Below are positions 1 through 10,143 of a stretch of DNA of 64,000 nt, in pieces (position 1 is the stretch's first letter; every line of letters starts with the position of its first letter). The position numbers and the translations under genes are program-made. The notes below the pieces were generated by a model. That model did no database searches and was not told where the DNA came from. It saw nothing but the letters and a program-made list of their open reading frames with translations. Source of the stretch: Methylocystis echinoides (lineage in GTDB: Bacteria > Pseudomonadota > Alphaproteobacteria > Rhizobiales > Beijerinckiaceae); NCBI RefSeq assembly GCF_027923385.1, contig NZ_BSEC01000001.1, forward strand, positions 3,632,001-3,696,000, read 5' to 3'.

Positions 1-2
1 AA

Positions 3-2240
3 TATGGCCGCGATCGTCTCCGCCGTCAGATCTCCTCCGTCTTTTCGCGCGCGCGCGACCTCGCCAGCCGGCCGGATGTGACGAAACTGTCGCTGGATGA
101 ATTCGATGGCGACCGGATTTGGGGCTGGGCGTGGCGCTCGACGGAAACGACGCTTCCCTCGCAGCGTCACCCCGTCGAGCTCTGGTGTGGCGAAACGCGC
201 CTCGGCCGCATCGCGCGCTGGCATGACCGGCCGGACGCGGACGCCCATCTCGGCGCGCCGCCCTGGCCCAAAGGCTTCTCGGCGCCGGTCGGCGCGCTCA
301 ACGCGCTGTGCCGGCTCATGGGCGGCGAAACAGGCGGTTTCCATCCGACGCTCCGGTTCCATGAAAATGCAGCGTCGACTCTTGCGGAAAATCCCGATTG
401 GCGCAGCCTCGCCGCCTTCCGAACGCTGCGCGCCGCAGAAGGCGGCGACTGGCGGATCGATGACCTGTGGTGGGCCAACAGCCATCTGCTGAAAGCGCGC
501 GCCTCTTTGCAGGCGCGCGATGACGGGCGCCCGCCGACAACTCTGATGCGCCTTTTCCAGCCCGCCACAGACGCCAATGGGCGGAGAGAGCTCGCGCTTG
601 TCGACGAGACGCCGGTCGAGGCCCACAAGGGCGTCTATGCCTTTGGCCTGCGCAACCCATTCATGCCCATCCTGCTGGTCGGCTATGACGACGCCGGCGA
701 CATCAGCTTCACCGACCTTCTTCCCTTCCCGTCGCTGCTGCGCGGCGGCCTGCATGCGGCGGAGGCGGCGGCTGTCCAGAACCCCGCCGGCGGACTGGAC
801 GCCCTAAGGCGCGTGAACGACGCCTATCTGGCGGAAGCGGTCGGCTGGGACGCTTCCGCGCCTTCTCCGGCCCTTGCCGAAATTTGCGTGGACCTGCTGA
901 AGGCGACCGGCGCCGAGCCGGTTTTCGAGCCGCAATTGTGCGAATGGATCATCAGCGTATTCAACCTGCCGGTGATTGGCGCCAATGTTGGCGGGCGCAT
1001 CGCGACGGATCTTGGCGACCCTGCTTTTGTCGATTACGCCGAAGCGCTTCTCGATCACTTCATACCGACCCACCCCCGCGAGGGGCGGCTTCGTCTGACG
1101 CTGCCCTGCTCCGCTGTCCCGACGATTAGCGCGCTGGTTTCACGGCGCCTGTCCGTGGACGCTGGAAAGACGCCGGGGTCCTATCTCGTCGTCGACGCGT
1201 CTTTGACGCAGCGCCGCTTCCTCCTCACCTATCCCGCGAATCTCCCGAAAACGATTGCGGATGTCGTCGCGCCGCAAATAGCGCTTTCGCCCGTTTCCTG
1301 CCTGATGGGAACCGACGAAAGCGCAACTGGCGGCGCCATGGGGCAATCCCAGCCCGTCGCGATCCTCTTTCTCGATCTTGCGCCGGACGCCCGGGAGAAA
1401 CTTCTTCATCCCATTCCCGTCGACGCGCCAGTCGCCTCCCCGGCGGCGGGCGGCGGGCCCGGCAGGATTTCCGTCTTCATTCGCCTCGGCGACGCCGACA
1501 CCGACATTCGCCTCCTCCTCGATTCTCTCGCCCGACAGAGAACCGGCGCGGCGCTGGAAGTGTTCCTGATCGTCACGCGCGCGCAAGCGGCCGACGCACA
1601 TCGCGGGCCGCTCCTCGACGCCTTCCCGTCCTCTGGCCGCATTCACGAGAGCGCGTCCCTGTCGGCCGCCGCCGCGATCAATGAAGCGGCCGCCGCGGCG
1701 TCGGGGGACATGTTCGTCTTCGTGGATTCCAGGGCCATCCTGCACGATCCCAGAACCCTCGCGACAATCAGCCAACTGGCCCTGCTCGCGGATGTCGCGA
1801 CAGTCGGCTGCATGTTGATCAAGCCGCGCAACACGGCGGACGGCGCACCCGTTTTCAGCTCGGCCGGATATTTTCCCGGACGCGTCGATTTCTCGCTCGC
1901 CCCGCATCTGGCCCTCGAACAGATCGAGTGCGGCCGCCTCCTTGCAGACTCACACTATCCCGTCGCGGCGAATTCGGCGCATTTCTTCGCGCTTTCCGCC
2001 GCGGCGTGGCGGCAGGCCGGCGGGATGAGTCTGAACGTTCCCGATGACGGCATGCAAATCGATCTCGCACTCAGACTCGCCCGCGCCGGGCGCATCAACC
2101 TCTGCACGACGCGCATGTCGGTCTATTCGGAGGCCGCTGAGCCGGGCAAATATCTGCACGACATGGCCGTCGCCGCGCATCTCGATCTTTGGAATCTCCT
2201 GCCCGCCCTGAAATCGAGCGCCGCCATCCGATCCTTCTAG
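3..2240 (+). CDS. Large protein with C-terminal glycosyltransferase-2-like domain (5' partial)
   Basis: At least 745 residues. The reading frame is open to the left edge of the window, so the true start probably lies upstream; a GTG at 78 is possible but the residues before it look coding. Residues from about 470 onward resemble a GT-A (family 2) glycosyltransferase fold: a stretch scanning like the nucleotide-binding half (SVFIRLGDADTDIRLLLDSL), a repeat-like AAAINEAAAAASGD and a VFVDS strand where DxD-type motifs normally sit. The DxD itself is not evident, so activity is uncertain. The N-terminal 450 residues are not recognised. It sits 36 bp before two further glycosyltransferase-like genes and the dTDP-rhamnose genes, which suggests a role in surface polysaccharide or glycan assembly. 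The family call is an inference from fold-like motifs. Confidence 0.6.
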   Translation, partial: YGRDRLRRQISSVFSRARDLASRPDVTKLSLDEFDGDRIWGWAWRSTETTLPSQRHPVELWCGETRLGRIARWHDRPDADAHLGAPPWPKGFSAPVGALNALCRLMGGETGGFHPTLRFHENAASTLAENPDWRSLAAFRTLRAAEGGDWRIDDLWWANSHLLKARASLQARDDGRPPTTLMRLFQPATDANGRRELALVDETPVEAHKGVYAFGLRNPFMPILLVGYDDAGDISFTDLLPFPSLLRGGLHAAEAAAVQNPAGGLDALRRVNDAYLAEAVGWDASAPSPALAEICVDLLKATGAEPVFEPQLCEWIISVFNLPVIGANVGGRIATDLGDPAFVDYAEALLDHFIPTHPREGRLRLTLPCSAVPTISALVSRRLSVDAGKTPGSYLVVDASLTQRRFLLTYPANLPKTIADVVAPQIALSPVSCLMGTDESATGGAMGQSQPVAILFLDLAPDAREKLLHPIPVDAPVASPAAGGGPGRISVFIRLGDADTDIRLLLDSLARQRTGAALEVFLIVTRAQAADAHRGPLLDAFPSSGRIHESASLSAAAAINEAAAAASGDMFVFVDSRAILHDPRTLATISQLALLADVATVGCMLIKPRNTADGAPVFSSAGYFPGRVDFSLAPHLALEQIECGRLLADSHYPVAANSAHFFALSAAAWRQAGGMSLNVPDDGMQIDLALRLARAGRINLCTTRMSVYSEAAEPGKYLHDMAVAAHLDLWNLLPALKSSAAIRSF

Positions 2241-2276
2241 CCTCACGCCCGCCGCCGACCAGCCGGACCCATCGAC

Positions 2277-3798
2277 ATGCGCCTGCTTTTCATCGTCCCG
2301 AGCACGGGTCACAAGACGACGGCGGGGAGCCGCATCCGCTATGACCGGCTGGCGCAGGACGGCGACTGCTTCACCGTCTCGATACAGTCGCTCGTCGAAC
2401 TGACAAGCGACGATCTTTCGTCATGCGACGTCTGCATCCTGTCGAAAACCTATGCCCTCGAATCGCTCGCCATTGCGCAGGCGCTACGGTCCATGGGCAA
2501 GACAGTCGGCATCGATCTCTTCGACGATTACTTCACGCAATGGGACGACCCGCGCCTGACGCGGTTCAGGCGCTGGCTCGCCCTCGCCTGCCGCGCCTGC
2601 GATTTCGCCCTGTGCTCGACGCCGAACATGCGTCGCGTCATCGAACATTACGCGCCGGACTTGGCGATTCATGTCCTGCCCGATCCTTATCCCGAAATCG
2701 ACCCCGCCGCTTTGGCGCCGATCCTTGCGGACAAGCTCGCACGCGCGCAGCGGGAGCGCGTCATCGACGTATTATGGTTCGGCATCGGATCGAATCCGTT
2801 CTTTCCGGTGGGCCTTCAGGATCTCGTCGCATGGTCGTCCAGCCTGCGCGCGCTCGCCGCCACGGGCTTGCGGCCGCAATTGACCATTCTGACGAACAGG
2901 CCGGCGCTGCGGCCGGAACGGCTTGCGCAATTGAGCCGGCTGCCGATCGATTACAGGATCGACTTCTGGTCGCTCGACGCGGAGAAGGAAGCTTTGGCGA
3001 AAGCCCTCGTCTGCTTTCTGCCCGTCAATGGACAGAGCTTCAGTCGGGCGAAATCCCTGAACCGCGCCTTGACGGCGATCTCCGCCGGCGCCCAGGTGCT
3101 CTCGCCCGCCTTTCCGCTCTATGCGGAGCTCGACCCCGCGATTTACGCGAACGCCACGGAGCTTGCCCAGGACGTCGCAGAGGGCCGTTGCCGGATCCGT
3201 GCGGAAAACGCGACAGAGATCGCCCGCATCGTGGCGGAAACATCCGCGGTCGCTTCGCTTCGTCGCGATCTTTTCGACTTTCTTTCCGGGCTCGTCGTGC
3301 AAAAGGCGCAGCGCGCGTCGACCCAGGCGGCCAGGAAAGTCGCGCTCATCTACGGCCTCAACCAGGATTCCCGCCGTGCGCGGCGCAAAGGCGGCTGGCG
3401 TGCTGTCGGTCGGCTCACCTTTCGTCCGTCTCGAGAGAGCCTACGACATCCGCATGGATTACCTCTCCGGGCCGGGGCTCGACGTCTGGATCACGCCGCA
3501 GATGAAACCTTTTCTGGCCCCCGGTCTCAACGCCAGACTTGCGCCGCCCGAACGAAAGGGCAAGCTGCTGATGCACAAGATCGCCAGCCAGAACTTGCCC
3601 CCTATGGAGCGAAGGCCAATGATCTCGCCCGGCGAAATCCGTCCCATCGTGCTGGAAACGGAAGCCTATCGCCATCTGCTCGCAGAGGTGGAGCGCCTTT
3701 GTCGCGTCCTGTTTCCGGGTTTCACTTTTCTCTTCTCCGAGATCAATGCCTATCCAAACGCCGGCGACGCCGCCGCGCCTCTCGCTGATCTGCAATGA
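2277..3798 (+). pseudogene. Glycosyltransferase (GT-B-like) interrupted by a frameshift
   Basis: The first part (from ATG 2277, frame 3) starts with MRLLFIVPSTGHKTTAGSR and contains IDLFDDYFTQWDDP and ALCSTPNMRRV, as in GT-B glycosyltransferases. Near 3370-3400 the frame-3 product turns into arginine-rich nonsense. Frame 1 there becomes sensible (GVLSVGSPFVRLERAYDI) and runs to the TGA at 3796-3798. That stop overlaps the next gene's ATG by 4 bp (ATGA), as expected for an intact coupled pair, so the true product should read frame 3 then frame 1 (about 505 residues). Either a one-base indel has broken the gene or there is a sequencing error. Substrate unknown; context suggests polysaccharide synthesis. 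Confidence 0.6.
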
Positions 3799-4874
3799 AA
3801 CAGGCGATCTTTCTCATCAATCTCAATCAGGATGTCGCGGTCGCGCGCCCCATCGCTCGCTTCTTTCGTCGCGACGCCGGACTCGACATCGTCTTTCTGA
3901 TCACGGCGGCCTTCCGCAAGCGCGACGCGAATGGGGTCTGGCTTGCGGAAGTCATCGAGACGACGCGCGAGCTCGGCGCGGAACTCATCGACGTCGACGA
4001 GCCTGTCGACGCGGTCAGACGCCTCGCAGGCCGGCAGGGCCTGCTGTTGTCCGCAAGCGAATCCGATCTATCGGCGCATGATTTTACGCATGCGGTCTTT
4101 CTTGGTGCGCCGCCGTCGCTGACGCGCGTCACGCTCCAGCACGGCCTGGAATGCATCGGCTTCAATCACAATGAGGCGCATAATCGCACATGGCGTCATT
4201 TCATCGGCATGGCCGGCGACGTCGCCGCCAGCTGGTTCGACATGGACGCGCTGCACTCGCTGCAACCCGATCAGAAGGCGAAGCTCATCGCCGTTGGTCC
4301 GCCCATCGGCCTCGACGCCCCCGCTGCGACCGCCCGCCGCCGCCGGGGCCGGAACTACGACAGGGAAATTCACGGACTGGTTTGCGAAAACCTGCATTCG
4401 GTCCGCTTCGCGGTTGAAGACAAGGATGTATTTGTCTCCCACCTCGTTTCATTCGCGCAACGGCTCGACGCGCATCGAGGGACGCTCGAACTGCGTCCAC
4501 ATCCCGGCGGCCGCTATCTCGAAAAGAACAGCGCGCCGCTGCCGGACAATGTCACCATGAATCGCGCGCCGCTCTACAAACAGTCTCTCGACAAATTCGC
4601 CTTCTGTATTTCGGGTCCCTCGAGCGTCGTGTTCGACATGATCTGGGCGGGTGTCCCGGTGGCGATCTGGGGCAGCGGCGCGGCGGGCGCGGATAACGGC
4701 ATTTATGGATCGCTGCACTTCGTCACGACCGAGCAGAGCTGGTTCGATTTCGCCCTCGCCGCAGCGCGCGATCCGGAGCCGTTTCTGCGGACCCAGGCTG
4801 ATTTCATCGCGAAGCTGAGCATTCCGGCTGATATACCCGGTCGTTACCGCCTGCTTGCCGGGCTGGCGCAGTGA
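3795..4874 (+). CDS. GT-B-type polysaccharide/CDP-glycerol transferase-like protein
   Basis: 359 residues, start ATG 3795 in an ATGA overlap with the preceding gene. Features typical of capsule or teichoic-type GT-B transferases are visible: TLQHGLE about one third along, ELRPHPGGR (the HP motif of the nucleotide site) near residue 235 and FCISGPSSVVFDMIWAGVP near 270-290, where a serine-rich loop precedes the donor-binding helix. No signal peptide or membrane span. It probably acts in the cytoplasm, transferring a sugar or polyol phosphate to a growing surface glycan. The exact family and substrate cannot be read from the sequence. It is followed by a 113-bp gap and the dTDP-rhamnose genes. 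Confidence 0.6.
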   Translation: MKQAIFLINLNQDVAVARPIARFFRRDAGLDIVFLITAAFRKRDANGVWLAEVIETTRELGAELIDVDEPVDAVRRLAGRQGLLLSASESDLSAHDFTHAVFLGAPPSLTRVTLQHGLECIGFNHNEAHNRTWRHFIGMAGDVAASWFDMDALHSLQPDQKAKLIAVGPPIGLDAPAATARRRRGRNYDREIHGLVCENLHSVRFAVEDKDVFVSHLVSFAQRLDAHRGTLELRPHPGGRYLEKNSAPLPDNVTMNRAPLYKQSLDKFAFCISGPSSVVFDMIWAGVPVAIWGSGAAGADNGIYGSLHFVTTEQSWFDFALAAARDPEPFLRTQADFIAKLSIPADIPGRYRLLAGLAQ

Positions 4875-4987
4875 CCGGAGGCCCCAACTTGTCCGCGCAT
4901 CAGCCGAATGCTAGTCAAGTTCCAGCATCAGCTTGAACCCGCCCCGGCCTGGGTCACGCGCCTCGAGCTCCCGTCGGAGAACAGGAA

Positions 4988-6037
4988 ATGAACCTTTTGA
5001 TCACGGGCGGGGCCGGTTTCATCGGCTCCGCCGTCGCGCGTCGCGTCATCAGCCATTCCGATGACAGGATTTTGGTCTACGACAAGCTGACCTACGCGGG
5101 CAATCTCGATTCCCTCGCGCCCATCGCGCAGAATTCCCGTTATCAATTCCGGCGCGCGGATATTTGCGACCGCGAGACCGTCGCCGCGACGCTTGCGGCA
5201 TTCGAGCCCGACGTCATCATGCACCTTGCCGCGGAGAGCCACGTCGACCGCTCGATCGACGGTCCCGCAGCCTTCATCGAAACGAATCTCGTCGGCACGT
5301 TCACCCTGCTCGACGCCGCCCTCGCCTATTGGCGCGCGGCGCCAAAAGCGAAAGCGGAGTCGTTCCGCTTCATGCATATTTCGACCGATGAAGTGTTCGG
5401 GACGCTGGGGCCAACCGGCCTGTTTCGCGAAGATACGCCCTATGCGCCAAACTCGCCCTATTCCGCCTCCAAGGCGGGATCGGATCATCTCGTGCGCGCA
5501 TGGCGCGAGACCTACGGTCTGCCAACCATCGTCACCAATTGCTCGAACAACTACGGCCCCTATCACTTCCCCGAAAAGCTGATCCCGCTGATCATTCTCA
5601 ACGCCATCGAGGGAAAGCCCCTGCCCGTTTACGGACGCGGCGAGAATATCCGCGACTGGCTCTACGTCGAAGATCACGCGGCCGCGCTGATGCTCGTCGC
5701 GCGCAAGGGAGTCGTCGGCGAGTCCTATAATGTCGGCGGGCGCAATGAGCGGCGCAACATCGACGTGGTCCACACGATCTGCGCCCTGCTCGACGAATTG
5801 CGCCCTGATCCCCAGGGCCCCTATCGCCGGTTGATTACCTTCGTGGCGGACCGGCCGGGCCATGATCAGCGCTATGCCATCGACTGCTCGAAGATCGAGC
5901 GCGATCTGGGCTGGCGACCGCAGGAAACCTTCGAGACCGGCTTGCGCAAGACAGTGCAGTGGTATCTCGACAACCCGGCCTGGTGGGAAGCGATCCGCTC
6001 TGGCACATATCGCGGCGAGCGGCTCGGCCTCGCCTGA
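4988..6037 (+). CDS. rfbB: dTDP-glucose 4,6-dehydratase
   Basis: 349 residues, the usual RmlB length. An extended SDR with N-terminal NAD-binding [10 protein letters not shown], the STDEVFG segment carrying the catalytic Thr-Asp-Glu, and YSASKAGSD supplying the YxxxK pair. It converts dTDP-glucose to dTDP-4-keto-6-deoxyglucose, the second step toward dTDP-L-rhamnose. A GGAG lies about 8 bases before the ATG. It is followed after 22 bp by rfbC and then rfbA, forming one operon; rfbD is not present in the window. Confidence 0.95.
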   Translation: MNLLITGGAGFIGSAVARRVISHSDDRILVYDKLTYAGNLDSLAPIAQNSRYQFRRADICDRETVAATLAAFEPDVIMHLAAESHVDRSIDGPAAFIETNLVGTFTLLDAALAYWRAAPKAKAESFRFMHISTDEVFGTLGPTGLFREDTPYAPNSPYSASKAGSDHLVRAWRETYGLPTIVTNCSNNYGPYHFPEKLIPLIILNAIEGKPLPVYGRGENIRDWLYVEDHAAALMLVARKGVVGESYNVGGRNERRNIDVVHTICALLDELRPDPQGPYRRLITFVADRPGHDQRYAIDCSKIERDLGWRPQETFETGLRKTVQWYLDNPAWWEAIRSGTYRGERLGLA

Positions 6038-6059
6038 CTGACGCAATGAGACGACGCTG

Positions 6060-6614
6060 ATGCAATTCGAAGAGACAGACATTCCTGCCGTCAAGATCGT
6101 CACGCCGAAAAAGCACGGCGACGCGCGCGGCTTCTTCTCGGAAGTCTACAAACAATCCGATTGGGAAGCCGCCGGGCTGGATTACCGCTTCGTGCAGGAC
6201 AACCACTCCTATTCGGCGCCGGTCGGCACGCTGCGCGGCCTGCATTTCCAGACGCCGCCTGTCGCGCAGGACAAGCTCGTGCGCGTCATTCGCGGACGCA
6301 TTTTCGACATCGCCGTCGACATTCGACGCAGCTCGCCGACATTCGGCCGGCATGTTGCGGTCGAACTCTCCGCCGAAAACTGGCGCCAATTGTTCATTCC
6401 GGCGGGCTTCGCCCATGGCTTCGTCACGCTCGAGCCGGATACGGAAGTTCTCTACAAGGTCACGTCGCTTTATTCGCCCGCCCATGATCGCGGTCTCGCT
6501 TACGACGATCCCGACATCGCGATAGAGTGGCCCGCGCCGCCCGGCGGCCTCATTCTGTCGGACAAGGACAAGCGCTGGCCGCGCCTGCGCGACCTTGCCG
6601 ATGCGTTTGCGTGA
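6060..6614 (+). CDS. rfbC: dTDP-4-dehydrorhamnose 3,5-epimerase
   Basis: 184 residues, a cupin-fold epimerase of the usual RmlC length. Diagnostic stretches are LRGLHFQ, with the catalytic histidine, and YKVTSLYSP, with the active-site tyrosine region, followed by the family-typical [12 protein letters not shown]. It epimerises C3 and C5 of dTDP-4-keto-6-deoxyglucose. It lies between rfbB and rfbA; the rfbA start is 28 bp after its stop. Confidence 0.95.
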   Translation: MQFEETDIPAVKIVTPKKHGDARGFFSEVYKQSDWEAAGLDYRFVQDNHSYSAPVGTLRGLHFQTPPVAQDKLVRVIRGRIFDIAVDIRRSSPTFGRHVAVELSAENWRQLFIPAGFAHGFVTLEPDTEVLYKVTSLYSPAHDRGLAYDDPDIAIEWPAPPGGLILSDKDKRWPRLRDLADAFA

Positions 6615-6642
6615 TGGGCGGACGGGTTTGAAGGAGAAGAAC

Positions 6643-7527
6643 ATGCGCGGCATCGTGCTTGCCGGCGGGTCCGGCACCAGGCTGCATCCCATGACGCTCG
6701 CCGCGTCGAAGCAGCTTCTGCCGATTTACGACAAGCCGATGATCTATTATCCGCTGTCGGTCCTGATGCTCGCCGGCGCCCGCGAGGTTCTGGTGATCTC
6801 GACGCCAGAAGACCTGCCGTCCTTCAAGCGGCTGCTGGGGTCTGGCGCACAATGGGGGCTTTCGCTGTCCTATGCCGAGCAACCCCGTCCCGACGGGCTT
6901 GCGCAGGCGTATACGATCGGCGCGCCCTTCGTCGAAGGGCATAATTCCGCGCTCGTGCTCGGCGACAATATTTTCTACGGCCACGGCCTCACCGAATCGC
7001 TGCGCGTCGCCGGCGCGCGCCGCGACGGCGCCACCGTTTTCGCCTATCACGTGCGTGATCCGGAGCGTTACGGCGTCGTGGAATTCGACTCTGAGAATCG
7101 CGCGGTTTCACTCGAGGAAAAGCCGCGCGCGCCGAAGTCAAACTGGGCGGTGACCGGCCTCTACTTCTACGATCGCCATGCGCCGGCGTACGCCGCTGCG
7201 CTCAAGCCATCCGCCCGCGGCGAGCTCGAGATTACGGATCTGAACCGCGTTTATCTCGAGGCGAGGGCGCTGAATGTCGAGCGCCTCGGGCGTGGCTTCG
7301 CCTGGCTCGACACCGGCACGCCCGCCTCGCTCCTCGAAGCGTCGCAATATGTTCAGGCGATCGAGCAGCGGCAGGGACAACGGGTCGCCTGCCTCGAGGA
7401 AATCGCGTTCCTGCAGGGCTGGATCGATGCGGCGGCGATGCGTGAAGCGGCCGCGCGGTTGGCCAAGAGCGGCTATGGCGCCTACCTCCTTCAGGTTTTG
7501 CAGGAGGCTGAGGCGCGGCGTTTCTGA
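6643..7527 (+). CDS. rfbA: Glucose-1-phosphate thymidylyltransferase
   Basis: 294 residues from ATG 6643, preceded by a good ribosome site (AAGGAG, 6 bases upstream); an upstream in-frame ATG at 6595 lies inside rfbC and is less likely. The N-terminal signature [13 protein letters not shown] followed by [12 protein letters not shown] is the nucleotidyltransferase motif of RmlA. It makes dTDP-glucose from glucose-1-phosphate and dTTP, the first step of dTDP-rhamnose synthesis, and is usually feedback-inhibited by dTDP-rhamnose. Third gene of the rfbBCA operon. Confidence 0.95.
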   Translation: MRGIVLAGGSGTRLHPMTLAASKQLLPIYDKPMIYYPLSVLMLAGAREVLVISTPEDLPSFKRLLGSGAQWGLSLSYAEQPRPDGLAQAYTIGAPFVEGHNSALVLGDNIFYGHGLTESLRVAGARRDGATVFAYHVRDPERYGVVEFDSENRAVSLEEKPRAPKSNWAVTGLYFYDRHAPAYAAALKPSARGELEITDLNRVYLEARALNVERLGRGFAWLDTGTPASLLEASQYVQAIEQRQGQRVACLEEIAFLQGWIDAAAMREAAARLAKSGYGAYLLQVLQEAEARRF

Positions 7528-7633
7528 CGACCTTGAGTTGCGCCATTTAAATGGCGCAAATCTTCGCTTTGCATGGGAGACGCAAGGGTGCAAACCCGCT
7601 GCGACCCCCATGACACGATTTCAAAGGTCCCTC

Positions 7634-7924
7634 ATGCAAAGCATCGCGCTCAGCCGCCCCATCAAAAAGACATTCATCGCATCGGCGCTCATCCTGGCCG
7701 CGCTGCCGCTCTACGGCTGCTACACGCCGGGCGAGCGCGCCCTTGGCGGCGGCATCATCGGCGGTCTGGGCGGCGCCGGCATCGGCGCCCTCGCCTCCGG
7801 CGGCCTCGCCGGTCCGACCCTCGCCACGGCCGCCATCGGCGCCGCCGGCGGCGCGCTCGTCGGCGCCGCGACCGCGCCCCGCCCGCATTATTACTATCGT
7901 CGTCCCCGGCACTATTATTATTGA
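7634..7924 (+). CDS. Small glycine-zipper lipoprotein
   Basis: 96 residues from ATG 7634 (AAGG 8 bases upstream); ATG 7610 is an in-frame alternative without a clear ribosome site. A lipoprotein signal peptide is visible, with basic N-terminus, hydrophobic FIASALILAALPL and the lipobox LYGC. The mature part is a glycine/alanine zipper (GGGIIGGLGGAGIGALASGG) and a His/Tyr-rich tail. Such glycine-zipper lipoproteins are envelope proteins of unknown function, probably in the outer membrane. It is not coupled to rfbA (about 106 bp gap) and is followed by a hairpin terminator. Confidence 0.7.
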   Translation: MQSIALSRPIKKTFIASALILAALPLYGCYTPGERALGGGIIGGLGGAGIGALASGGLAGPTLATAAIGAAGGALVGAATAPRPHYYYRRPRHYYY

Positions 7925-7935
7925 CGACAAACGGA

Positions 7936-7960
7936 GCGGTCCGGCCGACGGCCGGACCGC
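7936..7960 (+). terminator. Hairpin after the lipoprotein gene
   Basis: Perfect 11-bp inverted repeat GCGGTCCGGCC / GGCCGGACCGC with a 3-base loop, starting 11 bp after the lipoprotein stop. The T-run after it is weak. Confidence 0.6.
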
Positions 7961-8158
7961 GTTCAATCTTGCGCCGAATGGCTTCGCTTCGGGCGCGGGG
8001 ACGGCGGAAAGACGCACGCCGTCGCCTTTACAATAGCCGCCGATTGAGCGCCTGCCGGGCTCCGACTTCTCCCGCCTGATATTGAAATCAGTTCGCGCTT
8101 GCTCAGGTACCTCTTGTCAGAACGCGCAACGCGGCGTTCGGAGAAGAGGCCCCAACCT

Positions 8159-10102
8159 ATGGCGAACACCGACGTCTTCGCTGACTTTGTCCAGTTTTAC
8201 CGGGAACGGCAGGCGAGCGAGATGTCGCTCGAGTCCTTTCTTGAACTGTGCCACGACAACCCTCACACTTACGCAAGCGCCGCGGAAAGAATTCTGGCGG
8301 CGATCGGCGAGCCCGAACTCGTCGACACATCGAGAGACCCGCGTCTCGGCCGCATTTTCATGAACCGGACGATTCGCACCTATCCGGCCTTCGCCGAATT
8401 CTACGGCATGGAGGAGACGATCGAACGGATCGTCAGCTTCTTCCGCCACGCCGCGCAGGGACTCGAAGAGCGCAAGCAGATCCTTTACCTGCTCGGCCCG
8501 GTCGGCGGCGGCAAGTCTTCGCTTGCCGAGCGCCTGAAGAGCCTGATGGAGGCCAACCCGATTTATGTGCTCAAAGCGGGCGATGAACTCAGCCCCGTGT
8601 TCGAGAGCCCGCTGTGCCTCTTCGATCCGCATGAAGCCGGGCCCATGCTCGAACAGCGCTACAACATCCCACGGCGGCGGCTAGGCTCCATCATGAGCCC
8701 CTGGTGCCTCAAGCGTCTCGACGAATTCAGGGGCGATATCTCGCGCTTCACGGTCGCCAAGCTCTCGCCGTCGCGTCTGCGCCAGATCGCCATCGCCAAG
8801 ACAGAGCCCGGCGACGAAAACAATCAGGACATTTCCTCGCTGGTCGGCAAGGTCGACATTCGCAAGCTGGAGGCCCATGCGCAGGCCGATCCCGACGCTT
8901 ACAATTATTCCGGCGGCCTCAATCGCGCCAATCAGGGCCTTCTCGAATTTGTCGAAATGTTCAAGGCGCCGATCAAGATGCTGCACCCGCTGCTGACGGC
9001 GACGCAGGAAGGCAATTACATCGGCACGGAGAATATCGGCGCGATCCCCTTCTCGGGCATCGTGCTCGCGCACTCCAACGAGGCGGAATGGCAAAGCTTC
9101 AAGTCGAACCGCAATAATGAGGCCTTCATCGATCGCATCTACGTGATCAAGGTTCCCTATTGTCTGCGGGTGACCGAAGAACAACGCATCTACGAGAAGC
9201 TTCTGCGCGAATCCGAGCTGGCGGAGGCGAGCTGCGCGCCGAACACGCTCGAAATGCTGGCGCGTTTCATCGTCCTGTCGCGGCTCGCGCCGCATGAGAA
9301 CTCCAATCTCTTCTCGAAGATGCGGGTCTACGACGGCGAAAGCCTGCGGGAGGTCGATCCGCGCGCGCGCAGCATTCTCGAGTATCGCGAAGCCGCTGGC
9401 GTCGACGAGGGCATGACGGGCCTCTCTACCCGTTTCGCTTTCAAGGTGCTCGCAGCGACCTTCAATCACGACACGGTCGAAGTCGCCGCCGATCCTGTGC
9501 ATCTGATGTATGTGCTCGAACAGTCGCTGCGGCGCGAGCAACTGCCGCCGGAGATCGAGAAGCGCTACATCGAATTCATCAAGGCCGAGCTTGCCCCGCG
9601 CTATGCGGAGTTCATCGGCAAGGAGATTCAGAAAGCCTATCTCGAATCCTATCAGGACTATGGCCAGAACCTTTTCGACCGCTACATCGATTATGCAGAC
9701 GCATGGATAGAGGACCAGGACTTCAAGGATCCCGACACGGGCCAGATGCTCGACCGGGAACTCCTGAACCAGGAATTGACCAAGATCGAAAAGCCGGCGG
9801 GCATCGCCAATCCGAAGGACTTCCGTAACGAAGTCGTGAAGTTCGCCCTGCGCTGGCGCGCCGCCAACAAGGGACGCAACCCCTCCTGGGCAAGCTATGA
9901 GAAGATCCGCGACGTGATCGAAAAGCGGATGTTCTCGCAGGTGGAGGATCTTTTGCCTGTCATCAGTTTCGGCACCAAGAAAGACACCGAAACAGAGAGC
10001 AAGCACGGGGAATTCGTCAGCCGCATGGTTGCGCGCGGCTATACCGAACGGCAGGTGCGCCGTCTGGTCGAGTGGTACATGCGCGTCAAGCAGGCGGGCT
10101 GA
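8159..10102 (+). CDS. prkA: PrkA-family serine protein kinase
   Basis: 647 residues from ATG 8159, the normal PrkA/YeaG length. The N-terminal AAA-like PrkA domain has a Walker A loop GPVGGGKSS near residue 115; the C-terminal third is the PrkA kinase-like domain. Members phosphorylate proteins in stationary phase and under nutrient stress. The next two genes are a DUF444 (YeaH) protein and SpoVR, the conserved prkA-yeaH-spoVR trio, so the three very likely form one stress-response operon. A GAGG stands about 10 bases before the start. Confidence 0.93.
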   Translation: MANTDVFADFVQFYRERQASEMSLESFLELCHDNPHTYASAAERILAAIGEPELVDTSRDPRLGRIFMNRTIRTYPAFAEFYGMEETIERIVSFFRHAAQGLEERKQILYLLGPVGGGKSSLAERLKSLMEANPIYVLKAGDELSPVFESPLCLFDPHEAGPMLEQRYNIPRRRLGSIMSPWCLKRLDEFRGDISRFTVAKLSPSRLRQIAIAKTEPGDENNQDISSLVGKVDIRKLEAHAQADPDAYNYSGGLNRANQGLLEFVEMFKAPIKMLHPLLTATQEGNYIGTENIGAIPFSGIVLAHSNEAEWQSFKSNRNNEAFIDRIYVIKVPYCLRVTEEQRIYEKLLRESELAEASCAPNTLEMLARFIVLSRLAPHENSNLFSKMRVYDGESLREVDPRARSILEYREAAGVDEGMTGLSTRFAFKVLAATFNHDTVEVAADPVHLMYVLEQSLRREQLPPEIEKRYIEFIKAELAPRYAEFIGKEIQKAYLESYQDYGQNLFDRYIDYADAWIEDQDFKDPDTGQMLDRELLNQELTKIEKPAGIANPKDFRNEVVKFALRWRAANKGRNPSWASYEKIRDVIEKRMFSQVEDLLPVISFGTKKDTETESKHGEFVSRMVARGYTERQVRRLVEWYMRVKQAG

Positions 10103-10143
10103 GGCTTTGCCTGCGTCGCGCGACAGGAATAGCGAAGGGGACC

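Noticed and set aside
4928..6103. Long minus-strand frame of 391 codons
   Set aside because: Fully antisense to rfbB, with no family-like motif; a shadow of high GC.
8681..10006. Minus-strand frame of 441 codons inside prkA
   Set aside because: Antisense to a confidently assigned gene and without recognisable motifs.
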